Source of the DNA: CAZQFV01 sp964613665
GTDB taxonomy: Bacteria > Chloroflexota > Chloroflexia > DTKN01
Reading direction: 5' to 3'
Assembly (NCBI GenBank): GCA_964613665.1
Contig: CAZTIG010000005.1
Location: forward strand, 1 to 64,000
DNA: 64,000 nucleotides
Shown here one piece after another: positions 1-8,609 of this stretch (its first letter is position 1; the number at the start of each line of letters is the position of its first letter). The position numbers and the translations under genes are program-made. Under the pieces are notes generated by a model. The model had not been told where the DNA came from. It made no database searches and saw only the letters and a program-made list of their open reading frames with translations.

Positions 1-110
1 CTCCGCTTCGCTCCGAGCGGCTCCGCTCAGGGACCGCTTGCCTGCCCATCCACAACCATGCATCCGTCTGTGCGCGCAAGGGCCGACGACCGGCGAGAAG
101 GGCCACCGGA

Positions 111-1277
111 TCACCCCGGCAGGAATCGGGCAAAGACCTGGTTGCCCAGCAGCAGACCCCGCTCGCTCAGACGCACCCCCACATCATCGCTCACCAGGAG
201 CCCCTGCGCGGTGAGCTCGCTCACAACGGGGCCGTATACCTGGCCCAGGTCGGCCCCGTAGCGCCGGGCGAACTCCGCGTGGGGGATGCCGGCCACCAGG
301 CGCAGGCCCAGCATCATCGTCTCCCCCATGGCCGTGGGCAGATCGAGCTCCTCCTCCTCGACAACGGCCGAGCGCCCCTGCCGCAGCGCAGCGATATACT
401 CCTCCGGCGAGGCAGTGTTGGCCCACCGTCGCCGACTCCGGTGCGAATGCGCGGCGACGCCGCACCCGGCATAGTCCTCGTTGCGCCAGTAGGCGATGTT
501 GTGGCGCGACCACCAGCCGGGGCGGGCCCAGTTGGAGAGTTCGTAGTGGCAGTAGCCGGCCTCGCGCAGTCGCTGGCGCGCGTGGACGTACATCTCCGCC
601 GCCAGGTCCTCGTCGGGGGCCGGCAGCTCGCCCGAGGCCACGGCCGCTGCCAGCGGCGTGCCCTCCTCCAGCGCCAGGCTGTAGAGCGAGAGGTGCTCCG
701 GCTCCAGCGCGACGGCGGTGTCCACGTCGCGCTGCCATTCGGCCAGCCCCTGGCCGGGCAGCCCGTAGATCAGGTCCAGGCCAACCTGCTCGAACCCGGC
801 CCGGCGGACCAGGCGGCAGGCGGCGCGCGCCTCGGCGGCAGTGTGGCTGCGCCCCAGCAGGCGCAGGGCGGCATCGCGGAAGCTCTGCACACCCAGGGAG
901 AGGCGGTTCACCCCCAGGCGGCGCAGGGCGCGCAGTCCCTCCAGCGACACCGTCCCCGGGTTGGCCTCGACCGTGACCTCGGCCGCGGCCAACTCCAGCA
1001 CCTCTCCGCAGGCGTGTAGGATAGCCTCCAGGCCGGCCGGCGGCAGTACCGTGGGCGTGCCCCCGCCGATGTACAAGGTGGCCGGGCCGGCGGCGGCCAG
1101 GACCGGACCCACCAGCGCGACTTCGCGACAGAGAGCGTTCACATAGGAATCGTAGAGGTCCTCGCGGCCGGCGAAGGAGACAAAGTCGCAGTAGCGGCAC
1201 CGCGCCCGGCAAAAGGGGATGTGCAGGTACAGGTGCGGGCCGTACGGCAGGGACCAGGGATCAATCTGCGCCGGCAT
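111..1277 (-). CDS. hemW: HemW-like radical SAM protein (coproporphyrinogen III oxidase family)
   Basis: 388 aa. The N-terminus reads HIPFCRARCRYCDFVSF, the Cx3Cx2C radical-SAM cluster motif in the HemW setting. Near residue 265 there is RHNIAYW, the HNxxYW signature that separates HemW, a heme-binding chaperone-like protein, from genuine HemN oxidases. A glycine-rich SAM-binding stretch (LYIGGGTPTVLP) follows the cluster. It probably traffics heme rather than oxidising coproporphyrinogen; this is known of the family and not shown here. I chose the ATG at 1277 because the family starts just ahead of the HIPF motif; an upstream in-frame ATG at 1325 would add 16 unconserved residues. Confidence 0.88.
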   Translation of the reverse strand: MPAQIDPWSLPYGPHLYLHIPFCRARCRYCDFVSFAGREDLYDSYVNALCREVALVGPVLAAAGPATLYIGGGTPTVLPPAGLEAILHACGEVLELAAAEVTVEANPGTVSLEGLRALRRLGVNRLSLGVQSFRDAALRLLGRSHTAAEARAACRLVRRAGFEQVGLDLIYGLPGQGLAEWQRDVDTAVALEPEHLSLYSLALEEGTPLAAAVASGELPAPDEDLAAEMYVHARQRLREAGYCHYELSNWARPGWWSRHNIAYWRNEDYAGCGVAAHSHRSRRRWANTASPEEYIAALRQGRSAVVEEEELDLPTAMGETMMLGLRLVAGIPHAEFARRYGADLGQVYGPVVSELTAQGLLVSDDVGVRLSERGLLLGNQVFARFLPG

Positions 1278-1340
1278 GAGCTGACCTTGAGAGAAGCTGC
1301 CGATGGACCAAAGACGATGAACCAAGGGCCGGGAGCCGGG

Positions 1341-1670
1341 CTACACCCGGCAGCCGCAGCCCCGCTCGCGCAGCAGGGCGACCTGGCGCTCCACCGTGTC
1401 GACGTACTCCTCCTGGACCTCGGCGCCGCCGGCCAGAGCTGCGTCGAGCGGGCTGTGGTGCCGGTAGCCCCGGGCCGCCATCTCCGCCACCAAGGCCTCG
1501 TGCCGACGGAAGAGCGCCCTGAGCTTCCCCCGCCAGCGGCGCGTCTCGGGATGGTTGGCATAGCCACGCTTGCCCTGCGTGATGATCGACCACACAGCGT
1601 GCAGCTCGCGGTGCGCGCCCAGGAGGTGCTGGCGGCACAACACGGCGGGAGGCAGGTCCCAGATGCGCAT
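1341..1670 (-). CDS. Pyrimidine dimer DNA glycosylase-like protein (DenV/Pyr_excise family)
   Basis: 109 aa. It begins MRIWDLPPAVLCRQHLLGAH, which matches the N-terminus of T4 endonuclease V-like proteins: an early Arg, a QHL segment and an HREL element. In phage T4 the enzyme cleaves the glycosyl bond at UV photodimers and nicks the abasic site; the same role in DNA repair is an inference from resemblance. It lies just downstream of the acetyltransferase on the same strand, slightly overlapping its 3' region antisense to nothing else. The start codon ATG at 1670 puts the conserved MRIWDL at the terminus. The C-terminus ends in an unusual CGC pair. Confidence 0.66.
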   Translation of the reverse strand: MRIWDLPPAVLCRQHLLGAHRELHAVWSIITQGKRGYANHPETRRWRGKLRALFRRHEALVAEMAARGYRHHSPLDAALAGGAEVQEEYVDTVERQVALLRERGCGCRV

Positions 1671-1720
1671 GTTCCACCCCCGGCGACGAACCGGAGACCG
1701 AGCCGGCGATCGGCGCTCCG

Positions 1721-2815
1721 CTACGATGCAAAGGTCCAGCTTTCGTTGCGCGAGAAGCGCCAGCACGGCGCAAAGACGGCCTGCAACAGCGACAGGGTCG
1801 CCTCCGCCAACGGCGTGCCGTGCACCACGCTGAGCACCTCGGCCGAGCAGTATCCCGTGACCAGCTGAGCCAGCGCGCCGGCCGGCCAGCTCACCACCTC
1901 GGCACCCGCCCAGCCTTCCGACGAGACCCGGACCTGGCTGCCGGCACCGGCAATCGTGACCGCGCCGGCCTCCGTGGCCAGCGTGACGGCAGCCCGGGGC
2001 AGCGCCGCCGGCCGCTCCCGGCACGCCACTGCCTCCTGGACGAGCCCGGCCGCATCGAGCACCTTGATCCAGTCGGCGTCGGGGACCGAGCCAGCCTCGG
2101 GCTCGGCGCCCTGGAGACACACCTCCGCCCCGCAGGCCCGCGCCAGCGCGCTGAAGCACGTCTCCGGAGATGCGTAGACCGGATAGCGCGACCCGTAGCT
2201 GGGGCATGCCGGGTGCTCGAAGAGGATGCGCCCCTTGCCCTGCCGCCGGGCCAGCTCCGCCGCCGCCTGCAGGGCAGAGCGGCACTCGGCAAGGGTGCCC
2301 GCCTTGACCTCGGTCACCAGCAGCAAGTCCTCGTGCAGGCCGCGATGCTCCATGACGACAAGCAGATCCTCGGCCCCCGCGGGGCCGGCGCGCCCCAGGT
2401 GGCGATCGACCTGCTCCGGGGTCAAGAAGATGCCGGCGTGGTGGGTAAAGACCGCGAAGCCGAAGCGCCGGTAGAGCTGGTAGCGTCCATGGGTGATCGC
2501 CACGGCCACGCCGGCCCGCCGCAGCCGGGCAAACGCTTCCTCCATGATGGCCCGGAAGTGCCCCTCGCCGCGGCGGTCCTCGCGGGTGGCGACGTCGCAG
2601 ATGAAGCCGTAGCGCAGGCTGCCGCACGGCATGTCCAGCCGCCGGGATGGGTCGATCAGGATATAGGCCATCGGCACGCCGTCGACCAGGCGCACCAGCG
2701 ACCACTCCGGGGGCACATCGGCGACGTCGCCCCGGTACGAGTGGGCCATCACTTCGTCGAGAGCAGCGCGGCCGGCCGGACTGGTGGCAGCCACGTATTC
2801 GGCCTGGGCAGTCAT
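1721..2815 (-). CDS. GNAT-family N-acetyltransferase with C-terminal SCP2-like region (Eis-like)
   Basis: 364 aa. Residues 1-150 form a GNAT domain with the acetyl-CoA loop region DVATREDRRGEGHFRAIME and the RRFGF element typical of Eis-type acetyltransferases. The last 100 residues (AQLVTGYCSAEVL and a terminal Trp/Phe-rich strand) look like the sterol-carrier-protein-like tail of that family. Substrate unknown; Eis relatives acetylate amines on small molecules or proteins. A consensus promoter (2874-2902) lies directly upstream, and the DenV-like gene follows on the same strand. Confidence 0.72.
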   Translation of the reverse strand: MTAQAEYVAATSPAGRAALDEVMAHSYRGDVADVPPEWSLVRLVDGVPMAYILIDPSRRLDMPCGSLRYGFICDVATREDRRGEGHFRAIMEEAFARLRRAGVAVAITHGRYQLYRRFGFAVFTHHAGIFLTPEQVDRHLGRAGPAGAEDLLVVMEHRGLHEDLLLVTEVKAGTLAECRSALQAAAELARRQGKGRILFEHPACPSYGSRYPVYASPETCFSALARACGAEVCLQGAEPEAGSVPDADWIKVLDAAGLVQEAVACRERPAALPRAAVTLATEAGAVTIAGAGSQVRVSSEGWAGAEVVSWPAGALAQLVTGYCSAEVLSVVHGTPLAEATLSLLQAVFAPCWRFSRNESWTFAS

Positions 2816-2873
2816 CCCCTACCTCGTCGCTGTTCCGAGACGGCCTCATCCGCCCGCATAGCGACTCCCGGCC

Positions 2874-2902
2874 ATTGTACAACAGCGGTCCCGGCCGGTC
2901 AA
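2874..2902 (-). promoter_or_regulatory. Sigma70-type promoter for the Eis-like gene
   Basis: Read on the minus strand: TTGACC (2902-2897), a 17-base spacer, TACAAT (2879-2874). It lies 60 bases ahead of the ATG at 2815 and is divergent from the next promoter. Confidence 0.75.
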
Positions 2903-2909
2903 ATCGTAT

Positions 2910-2938
2910 TTGACAGGCACCTGCCGTTGTGCTATCCT
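2910..2938 (+). promoter_or_regulatory. Sigma70-type promoter for the peptidase/LytR_C/deacetylase operon
   Basis: TTGACA at 2910-2915, a 17-base spacer and TATCCT at 2933-2938. It ends 30 bases before the TTG start at 2969. The short leader excludes any of the far-upstream in-frame starts. Confidence 0.75.
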
Positions 2939-2968
2939 TCCCGGCACAACAGACGACGGAGGTTCTCC

Positions 2969-5149
2969 TTGCGACGAAATGCCTGGCTGTGGGTGGGGTT
3001 TGGGGGCGCGGTCCTGATATCCGTGGCGCTCGTCGTCGGGCTGCTCGTCCTCATCCTGGGGCCGTGGGGACCGCCGCCCCCGTGGGCCGGCCTCCCGGCA
3101 GCGCGGACTCCCAGCGCGGCGAGCTCACCGGCCGTGACCACGGCGACACCGACCGTCGAGGCCCGTCCCACGTCTCCCGCCACATCCCCGGCGCCGTCGC
3201 CTGCCGCGACCGCGCCGCCGACCGAGGCGCCCCCAACCGCGCCGGTGGGCACCCCATCCACGTCCCCCTACCCCGAGCTCACCCCAAGTGCCCCCGAGCC
3301 GACGCCCTATCCTCAGGCCGGCGACGGCACGGAAACGGCTCGCCGCATCGCCGCAGCGACGCTGCCCGAGCGCGACCTGGTGGCACTGGCCAGTGTGCTG
3401 CATCACGGGGGACAGCCCATCCCAAGGACGGCAACTCCGGACACGCAGCCCTTTGTCGTCGGACGGCAGGACCGCTTCTGGCTCCACGACAGCGACCTGA
3501 ACCAGTACCGGGAGATCAGCGCGACGCTGCACGTGATTACGCCGCACACGTACGTGTACCTGGAGGACCGGCTCGCGGTGGACCAAGCCGCTCTGGAGGC
3601 TGCCGCGCAGTTCTTCGAGGACACGATCTATCCGGCGTGCCAGGAAACCTTTGGCAGCGAATGGACCCCCGGCGTCGACGACGACCCCCACCTGGTCATC
3701 CTCAATGCTGCCTTGCAGGGCGGAGGCGGCTACTTCTACAGCCTGAACGAGCTGCCGCGACAGGTCAACTCCTACAGCAACCAGCGCGAGATGTTCTCCA
3801 TCGATGCGGCGGACAGCATGGTGGGGGGCTCCTACTACCTCAGCACCCTGGCCCACGAGTTCCAGCACATGATCCACTGGAGCCGCGACCCGCGCACCGA
3901 CACCTGGGTGGCCGAGGGGTTGGCGCAGATGGCCGAGCAGGTCGCCGGCTTCGACCCGAGCACCATCACCTGGGCCTTTCTCGATGACACCGACGTCCAG
4001 TTGACGACCTGGGCCAACGACCCGGACACCGTCCTGCCGCACTATGCTGCTAGCTACCTGTGGTTCCGGTACCTCAGCGACCGGACCGGTGGCCCGAGCG
4101 CACTGCGCTCGCTCCTGGATCCCGAACGGGACGACATGGCGGCGATCGAGAAGGTCCTGGAGGGTGCGGCCTATCAGCCGGCCTTGGCCGCTCCGCGGCT
4201 CTTTGACGCCTTTTTCGCCGACTGGGCCGTCGCCAACTATCTCAACGACCCGCTGGTGAGCGATGGCCGCTACGCCTACGGTGGTGACCTGGACCCCGGC
4301 CTCCTCTGGGCAACCGAGACGCTGTACAGCCTACCCTGGCAGACCTCGACGACGGTGCGCCCCTACGGCACCGACTACATCGAGGTGCAGAGCCTGCAGC
4401 GGGGACCCCTGCGCATCTCCTTCGACGGAGCGGAGACGCTGCCGCTGGCCGACACCGCGCCACACAGCGGCACGCACTTCTGGTGGAGCAACCGCGGCGA
4501 CCAAGCCGACACCTCCCTCACGCGCGCCTTTGACCTCAGCGCGGTCTCCCGGGCCACCCTGCGCTGCTGGCTGTGGTACGACATCGAGAAGGACTATGAC
4601 TACGCCTACCTGATGGCCTCCGCAGACGGCGGCACATCCTGGAGCATCGTGCCCGGCACGCACAGCACCATCGGCAATCCCAATGGCAACAACCTGGGAG
4701 CCGGCTACACCGGCACGAGCGGTGGAGGCAGTAGTCCGCGCTGGGTGCAGGAGGAGTTCGACCTGACGGCCTTTGCCGGCCGTCAGGTGCTCGTGCGCTT
4801 CGAGCTGGTCACCGACGACGCCTACAACTCCCGCGGCCTGTTCGTGGACGACGTCGAGATCCCGGAGATCGGCTTTTCCGACGACATGGAGGGCGAGGCC
4901 GGCTGGCAGCCGCGCGGCTTTGTCTGGACGGACAATGTCGTCCCGCTCAACTTCCTGGTGCAGATCATCCAGGTCGATTCGCGCGGCCAGACCACCGTGC
5001 AGGCAATGCCGCTGGACGGCGCACAGCGTGGCGAGGTCATCCTGGCGGGGTACGGAAGCGACGTCTACCAGGCAACGCTGGTGATCTCTGCCGTGGCTCC
5101 GGCCACGACGGAGCCGGCTCCCTATACCATCAGCCTGGCACTGGAGTAG
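2969..5149 (+). CDS. Membrane-anchored zinc metallopeptidase with C-terminal jelly-roll domains
   Basis: 726 aa. It starts at TTG 2969 behind GGAGG, because the promoter at 2910-2938 leaves no room for an earlier start. A signal anchor (residues 6-32) leads to a Thr/Pro/Ala-rich linker (about 40-110). The catalytic motif HEFQHMIHW sits near residue 296, and WVAEG about 20 residues later supplies the third zinc ligand, as in M6/M30-type gluzincin-like peptidases. Residues 480-650 resemble the MAM-like accessory domain of immune inhibitor A proteins. An extracellular protease role is inferred. First gene of a three-gene envelope operon, nine bases ahead of the next. Confidence 0.78.
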   Translation: MRRNAWLWVGFGGAVLISVALVVGLLVLILGPWGPPPPWAGLPAARTPSAASSPAVTTATPTVEARPTSPATSPAPSPAATAPPTEAPPTAPVGTPSTSPYPELTPSAPEPTPYPQAGDGTETARRIAAATLPERDLVALASVLHHGGQPIPRTATPDTQPFVVGRQDRFWLHDSDLNQYREISATLHVITPHTYVYLEDRLAVDQAALEAAAQFFEDTIYPACQETFGSEWTPGVDDDPHLVILNAALQGGGGYFYSLNELPRQVNSYSNQREMFSIDAADSMVGGSYYLSTLAHEFQHMIHWSRDPRTDTWVAEGLAQMAEQVAGFDPSTITWAFLDDTDVQLTTWANDPDTVLPHYAASYLWFRYLSDRTGGPSALRSLLDPERDDMAAIEKVLEGAAYQPALAAPRLFDAFFADWAVANYLNDPLVSDGRYAYGGDLDPGLLWATETLYSLPWQTSTTVRPYGTDYIEVQSLQRGPLRISFDGAETLPLADTAPHSGTHFWWSNRGDQADTSLTRAFDLSAVSRATLRCWLWYDIEKDYDYAYLMASADGGTSWSIVPGTHSTIGNPNGNNLGAGYTGTSGGGSSPRWVQEEFDLTAFAGRQVLVRFELVTDDAYNSRGLFVDDVEIPEIGFSDDMEGEAGWQPRGFVWTDNVVPLNFLVQIIQVDSRGQTTVQAMPLDGAQRGEVILAGYGSDVYQATLVISAVAPATTEPAPYTISLALE

Positions 5150-5158
5150 GGCGAGAGG

Positions 5159-6139
5159 ATGTCCTGGTTCTTCTTGGCACTAATCCTGATCCTGATCCTG
5201 CCCGTCTCGGGGGCAATCCTGTCGCTGCTGCTGGGGCGTTTCCTGCCCAAGCGCGCCGGCCTGCTGGTCGCCGCCCTGCCGCTGTTCCTGGCCAGCATCG
5301 CCATCTTTCTGCTGGTGCAGTTCCCCCCTCCCTCGGAGGTGATGGCCCCCGGCGAGACCGTGGCGGCCGGCATCGTGATAGCCCCGACCTCCCGCTGGGT
5401 GCAGGCCCCGCGCACCCTCGTGATCGAGGTGACAGTGCCGGCGACCGCCTCGCCCACGCCCACCGCAACCGTGACACCCACGCTCACACCGCACCCCTTC
5501 TCCCAGGTGACGATCGTGGTGCGGAACGGGACCAACACCTCCGGCCTGGCAACCCGCACGACGAAGCGTCTACAGGCTGAAGGCTACCGCGTGCTCGACC
5601 CGGAGGACGACGACCAGGTCGGCAGCCGTCCCCACACACTGATCCTCGATCGCGGTGACCACAGCACCGTGCGGCAGGCCCTGGCCGCCTACCTGAGGGT
5701 GCCCGCGGCGTACGTCACGATCAACGCCGACATCGGCGCCGAGGCCGACATCGTCGTGATCCTGGGAGACGACTTCGAGACGCTGGCCAGCGCCACGCCG
5801 GTACCGACAGCGACCATGGTGGGCGAGCCCACGGCAACGCCCAATCCGTACGCCGGGGCCACCATCGTGGTGCGCAACGGCACCATGGGACGGTCCGGCC
5901 TGGCGACACGGACCACCGAGCGGCTGCAGAAGCTGGGTTTCCAGGTGTTGGAGCCGGAGGACGACGATCGGGCCGGCAGCCGCCCCTTCAGCCTCATCCT
6001 GGACCGCGGCGACCACACTGTCGTGCGCCAGGCCCTGGCAACAGTGCTCGGCGTGGCACCCGAGAACATCCAGGTGAACTGGCGCGAGGCGGCTGCGGCC
6101 GACATCATCGTCATCCTGGGTGACGACTTCGAGGAATAG
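5159..6139 (+). CDS. Membrane protein with two tandem LytR_C domains
   Basis: 326 aa. Two N-terminal transmembrane segments (about 4-28 and 37-60) and a short TPTPT linker lead to two copies of a 90-residue unit. Each unit opens with TIVVRNGT, contains SGLATRTT and LILDRGDH, and ends in DIVVILGDDFE. This is the LytR C-terminal (LytR_C) fold found on LytR-CpsA-Psr proteins, but no LCP catalytic domain is present. A role in binding cell-wall polymer is a guess. It is sandwiched between a secreted peptidase and a deacetylase, three bases ahead of the latter. Confidence 0.75.
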   Translation: MSWFFLALILILILPVSGAILSLLLGRFLPKRAGLLVAALPLFLASIAIFLLVQFPPPSEVMAPGETVAAGIVIAPTSRWVQAPRTLVIEVTVPATASPTPTATVTPTLTPHPFSQVTIVVRNGTNTSGLATRTTKRLQAEGYRVLDPEDDDQVGSRPHTLILDRGDHSTVRQALAAYLRVPAAYVTINADIGAEADIVVILGDDFETLASATPVPTATMVGEPTATPNPYAGATIVVRNGTMGRSGLATRTTERLQKLGFQVLEPEDDDRAGSRPFSLILDRGDHTVVRQALATVLGVAPENIQVNWREAAAADIIVILGDDFEE

Positions 6140-6142
6140 GGT

Positions 6143-7207
6143 ATGGACACACCCCTGGGCCGCTGGCTGCTCGTCGGGCTGATCGTGCTCATTGTGCTGG
6201 GAATGATCTTGCTGGTGCCGGTGCTGCTGCGGCTGATCGAGCCGGAGGCGCCGCACCAGGTGATCATCCCGACGCCCGTTCCCACCGCCACGCCCGTGCC
6301 GCCGACGCCCACGGTCACGCCGACGCCGTCGCCCACCCCGCAGCCCACGGCAGTGCCCGTGCCGACGCCGCTGCCGCCGCTCGTGGGCTACACGGTGCAC
6401 ACGGCCGCGGCAGGCGAGACCCTGGCCGAGCTCGCGCAGCGCTTCGGCAGCCTGCCCGCGGCCATCGCCTCGCTGAACCGGTTCCCTCCAGGCGCGCCCC
6501 TGGCAGACGGGCAGCCACTGGTCATCCCGCTCTTTGGCCTGGACAACGTCACGGCCACGCTGCCAGCCAAGGGGATCGAGATCTCCAGGGGGCTCCCCGG
6601 TCACAGGGTGGCCATCACGCTCGATGCCGGTGCGTCCTCCGCCCCGGCAGCGGCGATCCTGGACGCGCTCCAGGCCCGCGATGTGCACATCACCTTCTTC
6701 CTCACCGGCACGTGGGCCGAGGACAACCCCGAGCTGGTCCGCCGGATCGCGGCCGATGGGCACGAGATCGGCAACCACACCTACAGCCATCCGCAGTTGC
6801 CCGACATGGAGGAGGCGGCTATCCTGGAGGAGATCCACCGGACCGAGCAGATCATCCGCGACCTGGTTGGGCAGACGACGCGCCCCTACCTGCGCCCCCC
6901 ATACGGCAGTCGCAATCAGCGGGTGCTGGATATCCTGGCCCGCGAGGGCTACATCAGCGTCTACTGGACGGTGGACAGCCTGGACAGCGTGGGCGACCCC
7001 AAGTCGGCCCGGTTCCTATTTGAGCGGGTCACCAGCCCGACCACGGGCCAGGGGGTACCGATCCCCCTGGAAGGAGCCATCTTCCTGATGCATGTGGGCA
7101 ACGAGACCACCGCGCAGGCCCTGCCGGACATCCTGGACTGGTTCCAGGAGAACGGCTACCAGGTGGTCAGGCTCTCGGAGCTGCTGCGCCTGCCGCCGGC
7201 GCCCTGA
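6143..7207 (+). CDS. LysM-polysaccharide deacetylase, membrane anchored
   Basis: 354 aa. An N-terminal anchor (residues 8-30) and a TPTP linker lead to a LysM peptidoglycan-binding domain (about 78-128) and then a NodB carbohydrate-esterase 4 domain. Motif 1 reads TLDAG instead of TFDDG, so the catalytic-base Asp position is kept but the second, metal-binding Asp is Ala. Motif 2 is NHTYSHPQL, motif 3 RPPYGSRN and motif 5 LMHVG. PdaB-like deacetylases show a similar change. Probable function: deacetylation of peptidoglycan or another surface glycan. Last gene of the envelope operon. Confidence 0.82.
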   Translation: MDTPLGRWLLVGLIVLIVLGMILLVPVLLRLIEPEAPHQVIIPTPVPTATPVPPTPTVTPTPSPTPQPTAVPVPTPLPPLVGYTVHTAAAGETLAELAQRFGSLPAAIASLNRFPPGAPLADGQPLVIPLFGLDNVTATLPAKGIEISRGLPGHRVAITLDAGASSAPAAAILDALQARDVHITFFLTGTWAEDNPELVRRIAADGHEIGNHTYSHPQLPDMEEAAILEEIHRTEQIIRDLVGQTTRPYLRPPYGSRNQRVLDILAREGYISVYWTVDSLDSVGDPKSARFLFERVTSPTTGQGVPIPLEGAIFLMHVGNETTAQALPDILDWFQENGYQVVRLSELLRLPPAP

Positions 7208-7323
7208 GGCTCCCCTCGCCCGCCGAGCCCCTGCCGTCGCGCCGCCCGCTCGCGCAGGCGCTGCTGCGCAAAAGAAGCGCGGGACAGGTAAACCCCCGGA
7301 CCCGCGCCACGACTTGCCGACGG

Positions 7324-7396
7324 TAGGCCGTACAGGACTCGAACCTGTGACCCTCTGATTAAAAGTCAGATGCTCTGCCACCTGAGCTAACGGCCC
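7324..7396 (-). tRNA. tRNA-Lys (anticodon UUU)
   Basis: The minus strand gives a 73-base cloverleaf. The acceptor stem GGGCCGT/ACGGCCT has a G1-U72 wobble. The D arm is GCTCAGGTGGCAGAGC, the anticodon stem-loop CTGACTTTTAATCAG carries TTT, and the T arm is ACAGGTTCGAATCCTGT. The discriminator base is A. CCA is not encoded. Confidence 0.95.
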
Positions 7397-7471
7397 ACAG
7401 CGTCATTGTAAGCTGTGCCGGCAGAAAAGTCAAGCGGAGAGAGGAGGCTCAACGACCGTGCCAGCCGTCCC

Positions 7472-8137
7472 TCAGGAGGCAGCCGGCGCGGACCGCAGCA
7501 GACAGGCGGCCAAGTAGCGGGCGATCACGGCCAGGTCCTCGGTGGGCAGGTAGTTCCCGGCAGAGGCGTCCAGGAGAAGGTGCAGCTCCGGGGCAAAGTC
7601 TTCGTCGCCCTCCCACAGAAGCACTGCCAGCGGCAGCCGCGGCAGGACATTGAAGACATAGGCATGGTCGCCCAGCGGCAACGGTTGGCCTCCCAGCACC
7701 CCGGCGGCCGCACGCAGGGCCGCCGCGTCGTTGCCGAAGCGCTGCAGCAGCCGTTCCTCGCTGCCGCTGCGAAAGGCCGGGTAATAGGTGCGACCATCGG
7801 GCAGGTCGCGAAACGAGGCCCACTGCCCGCGTAGGGCGATACCGTCGGCGGTCATCAGATAGTGCAGCAGCAGGATCTGCAACACGATGGACGGTGGCGC
7901 ATCGCCGCCCACCTCACGGATCGCCAGGCCCGGCCAGTCCACCTCGTAGGTCCGATTCAGCACGGGGATGACGAACCGACCCCGGCCCCCGCCCAGGTCC
8001 TCGAACCGCACAGCCGCCTTTTCGGCGTCGATTCGCGGATCCCGCCCGGCCATCCGCTCGCAGGCCCGCTGATAGGCCTGGCGGTAGTTCCGCGGCACCG
8101 GGCCGGTCAGGTCCTGCAACCAGCGGTCACCACACAT
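7472..8137 (-). CDS. DUF3786 domain protein
   Basis: 221 aa, soluble. The C-terminal half carries YVFNVLPRLPLAVLLWEGD and DASAGNYLPTEDLAV, the most conserved parts of DUF3786. This family often lies near corrinoid or C1-metabolism genes, but its biochemical role is unknown. A central Asp-rich region and a long LLLHYL helix are visible. The ATG follows the stop of the degraded cation-efflux remnant by 6 bases, whose end supplies the GGAGGAG ribosome-binding site, so the two were probably cotranscribed. The tRNA-Lys gene follows 75 bases downstream on the same strand. Confidence 0.75.
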   Translation of the reverse strand: MCGDRWLQDLTGPVPRNYRQAYQRACERMAGRDPRIDAEKAAVRFEDLGGGRGRFVIPVLNRTYEVDWPGLAIREVGGDAPPSIVLQILLLHYLMTADGIALRGQWASFRDLPDGRTYYPAFRSGSEERLLQRFGNDAAALRAAAGVLGGQPLPLGDHAYVFNVLPRLPLAVLLWEGDEDFAPELHLLLDASAGNYLPTEDLAVIARYLAACLLRSAPAAS

Positions 8138-8143
8138 GGCGCT

Positions 8144-8475
8144 CTACTCCTCCAGCGGCTCCGCGTGGATCACCACCCGCTCTACGCCGGGGATGGCGCC
8201 GCGCAGGCGCGATTCCATCTGGGAGGTGAGGCGGTGTGCCTCGGTCAGGCTCATGGCCGCCGGAACCAGGCAGTGCAGCGATACCATCCAAGCCGAACCG
8301 CTGCGGCGAACCCATATCTGATGGCAGGTGGAATCATCGCCCACACCCGCAAGACCGTCCGCGAGAGCTCGGCCTCGGCCCAGCCGGCACCGCCCACGTA
8401 CGTGTGCTCTCCCTGCGGCTCGATGTGCGTGGTGATCTCGGCCAGTTTGTGGATCGGCAAAGGATTATACACCAC
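8144..8475 (-). pseudogene. Frameshifted remnant of a cation diffusion facilitator cytoplasmic domain
   Basis: Two frames together read as one ZT_dimer-like domain. The upstream frame gives PIHKLAEITTHIEPQGEHTY. After about position 8370 the reading continues one frame over as ALADGLAGVGDDSTCHQIW and VRRSGSAWMVSLHC, ending in VVIHAEPLEE. No single frame spans both halves, and the six-helix transporter domain is absent. A good promoter (8464-8492) overlaps the apparent ATG/GTG start at 8475, so the original start is also lost. A sequencing error could mimic the frameshift, but the missing membrane domain argues for decay. Confidence 0.55.
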
Positions 8476-8492
8476 CGGCCTCGTTTTGGCAA
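8464..8492 (-). promoter_or_regulatory. Sigma70-type promoter ahead of the efflux remnant and DUF3786 gene
   Basis: Minus strand: TTGCCA (8492-8487), a 17-base spacer, TATAAT (8469-8464). It probably now serves the DUF3786 gene through the remnant. Confidence 0.65.
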
Positions 8493-8504
8493 ACGGCTCC
8501 GCTC

Positions 8505-8533
8505 TTGCGCAGAGGGCCGTTCTTCGCTATAAT
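8505..8533 (+). promoter_or_regulatory. Sigma70-type promoter for the PEP synthase/PPDK regulatory gene
   Basis: TTGCGC at 8505-8510, a 17-base spacer and TATAAT at 8528-8533. Divergent from the promoter at 8464-8492, with 12 bases between the two -35 boxes. Confidence 0.75.
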
Positions 8534-8609
8534 GGTGCCGGCGGGGCAGCCCGACCTATTGTACCATCCCCGCCGCGCCTGCCAGAGCCCGTGGCCAGGA
8601 GAAGCGCCG

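Noticed and set aside
1..110. Partial gene at the left edge
   Set aside because: The first 110 bases hold repeated CTCCG/GAGCGG words and no frame with family resemblance continuing from the edge.
7324..7396. tRNA-Lys as an integration site
   Set aside because: No integrase gene or repeated tRNA 3' end is visible nearby.
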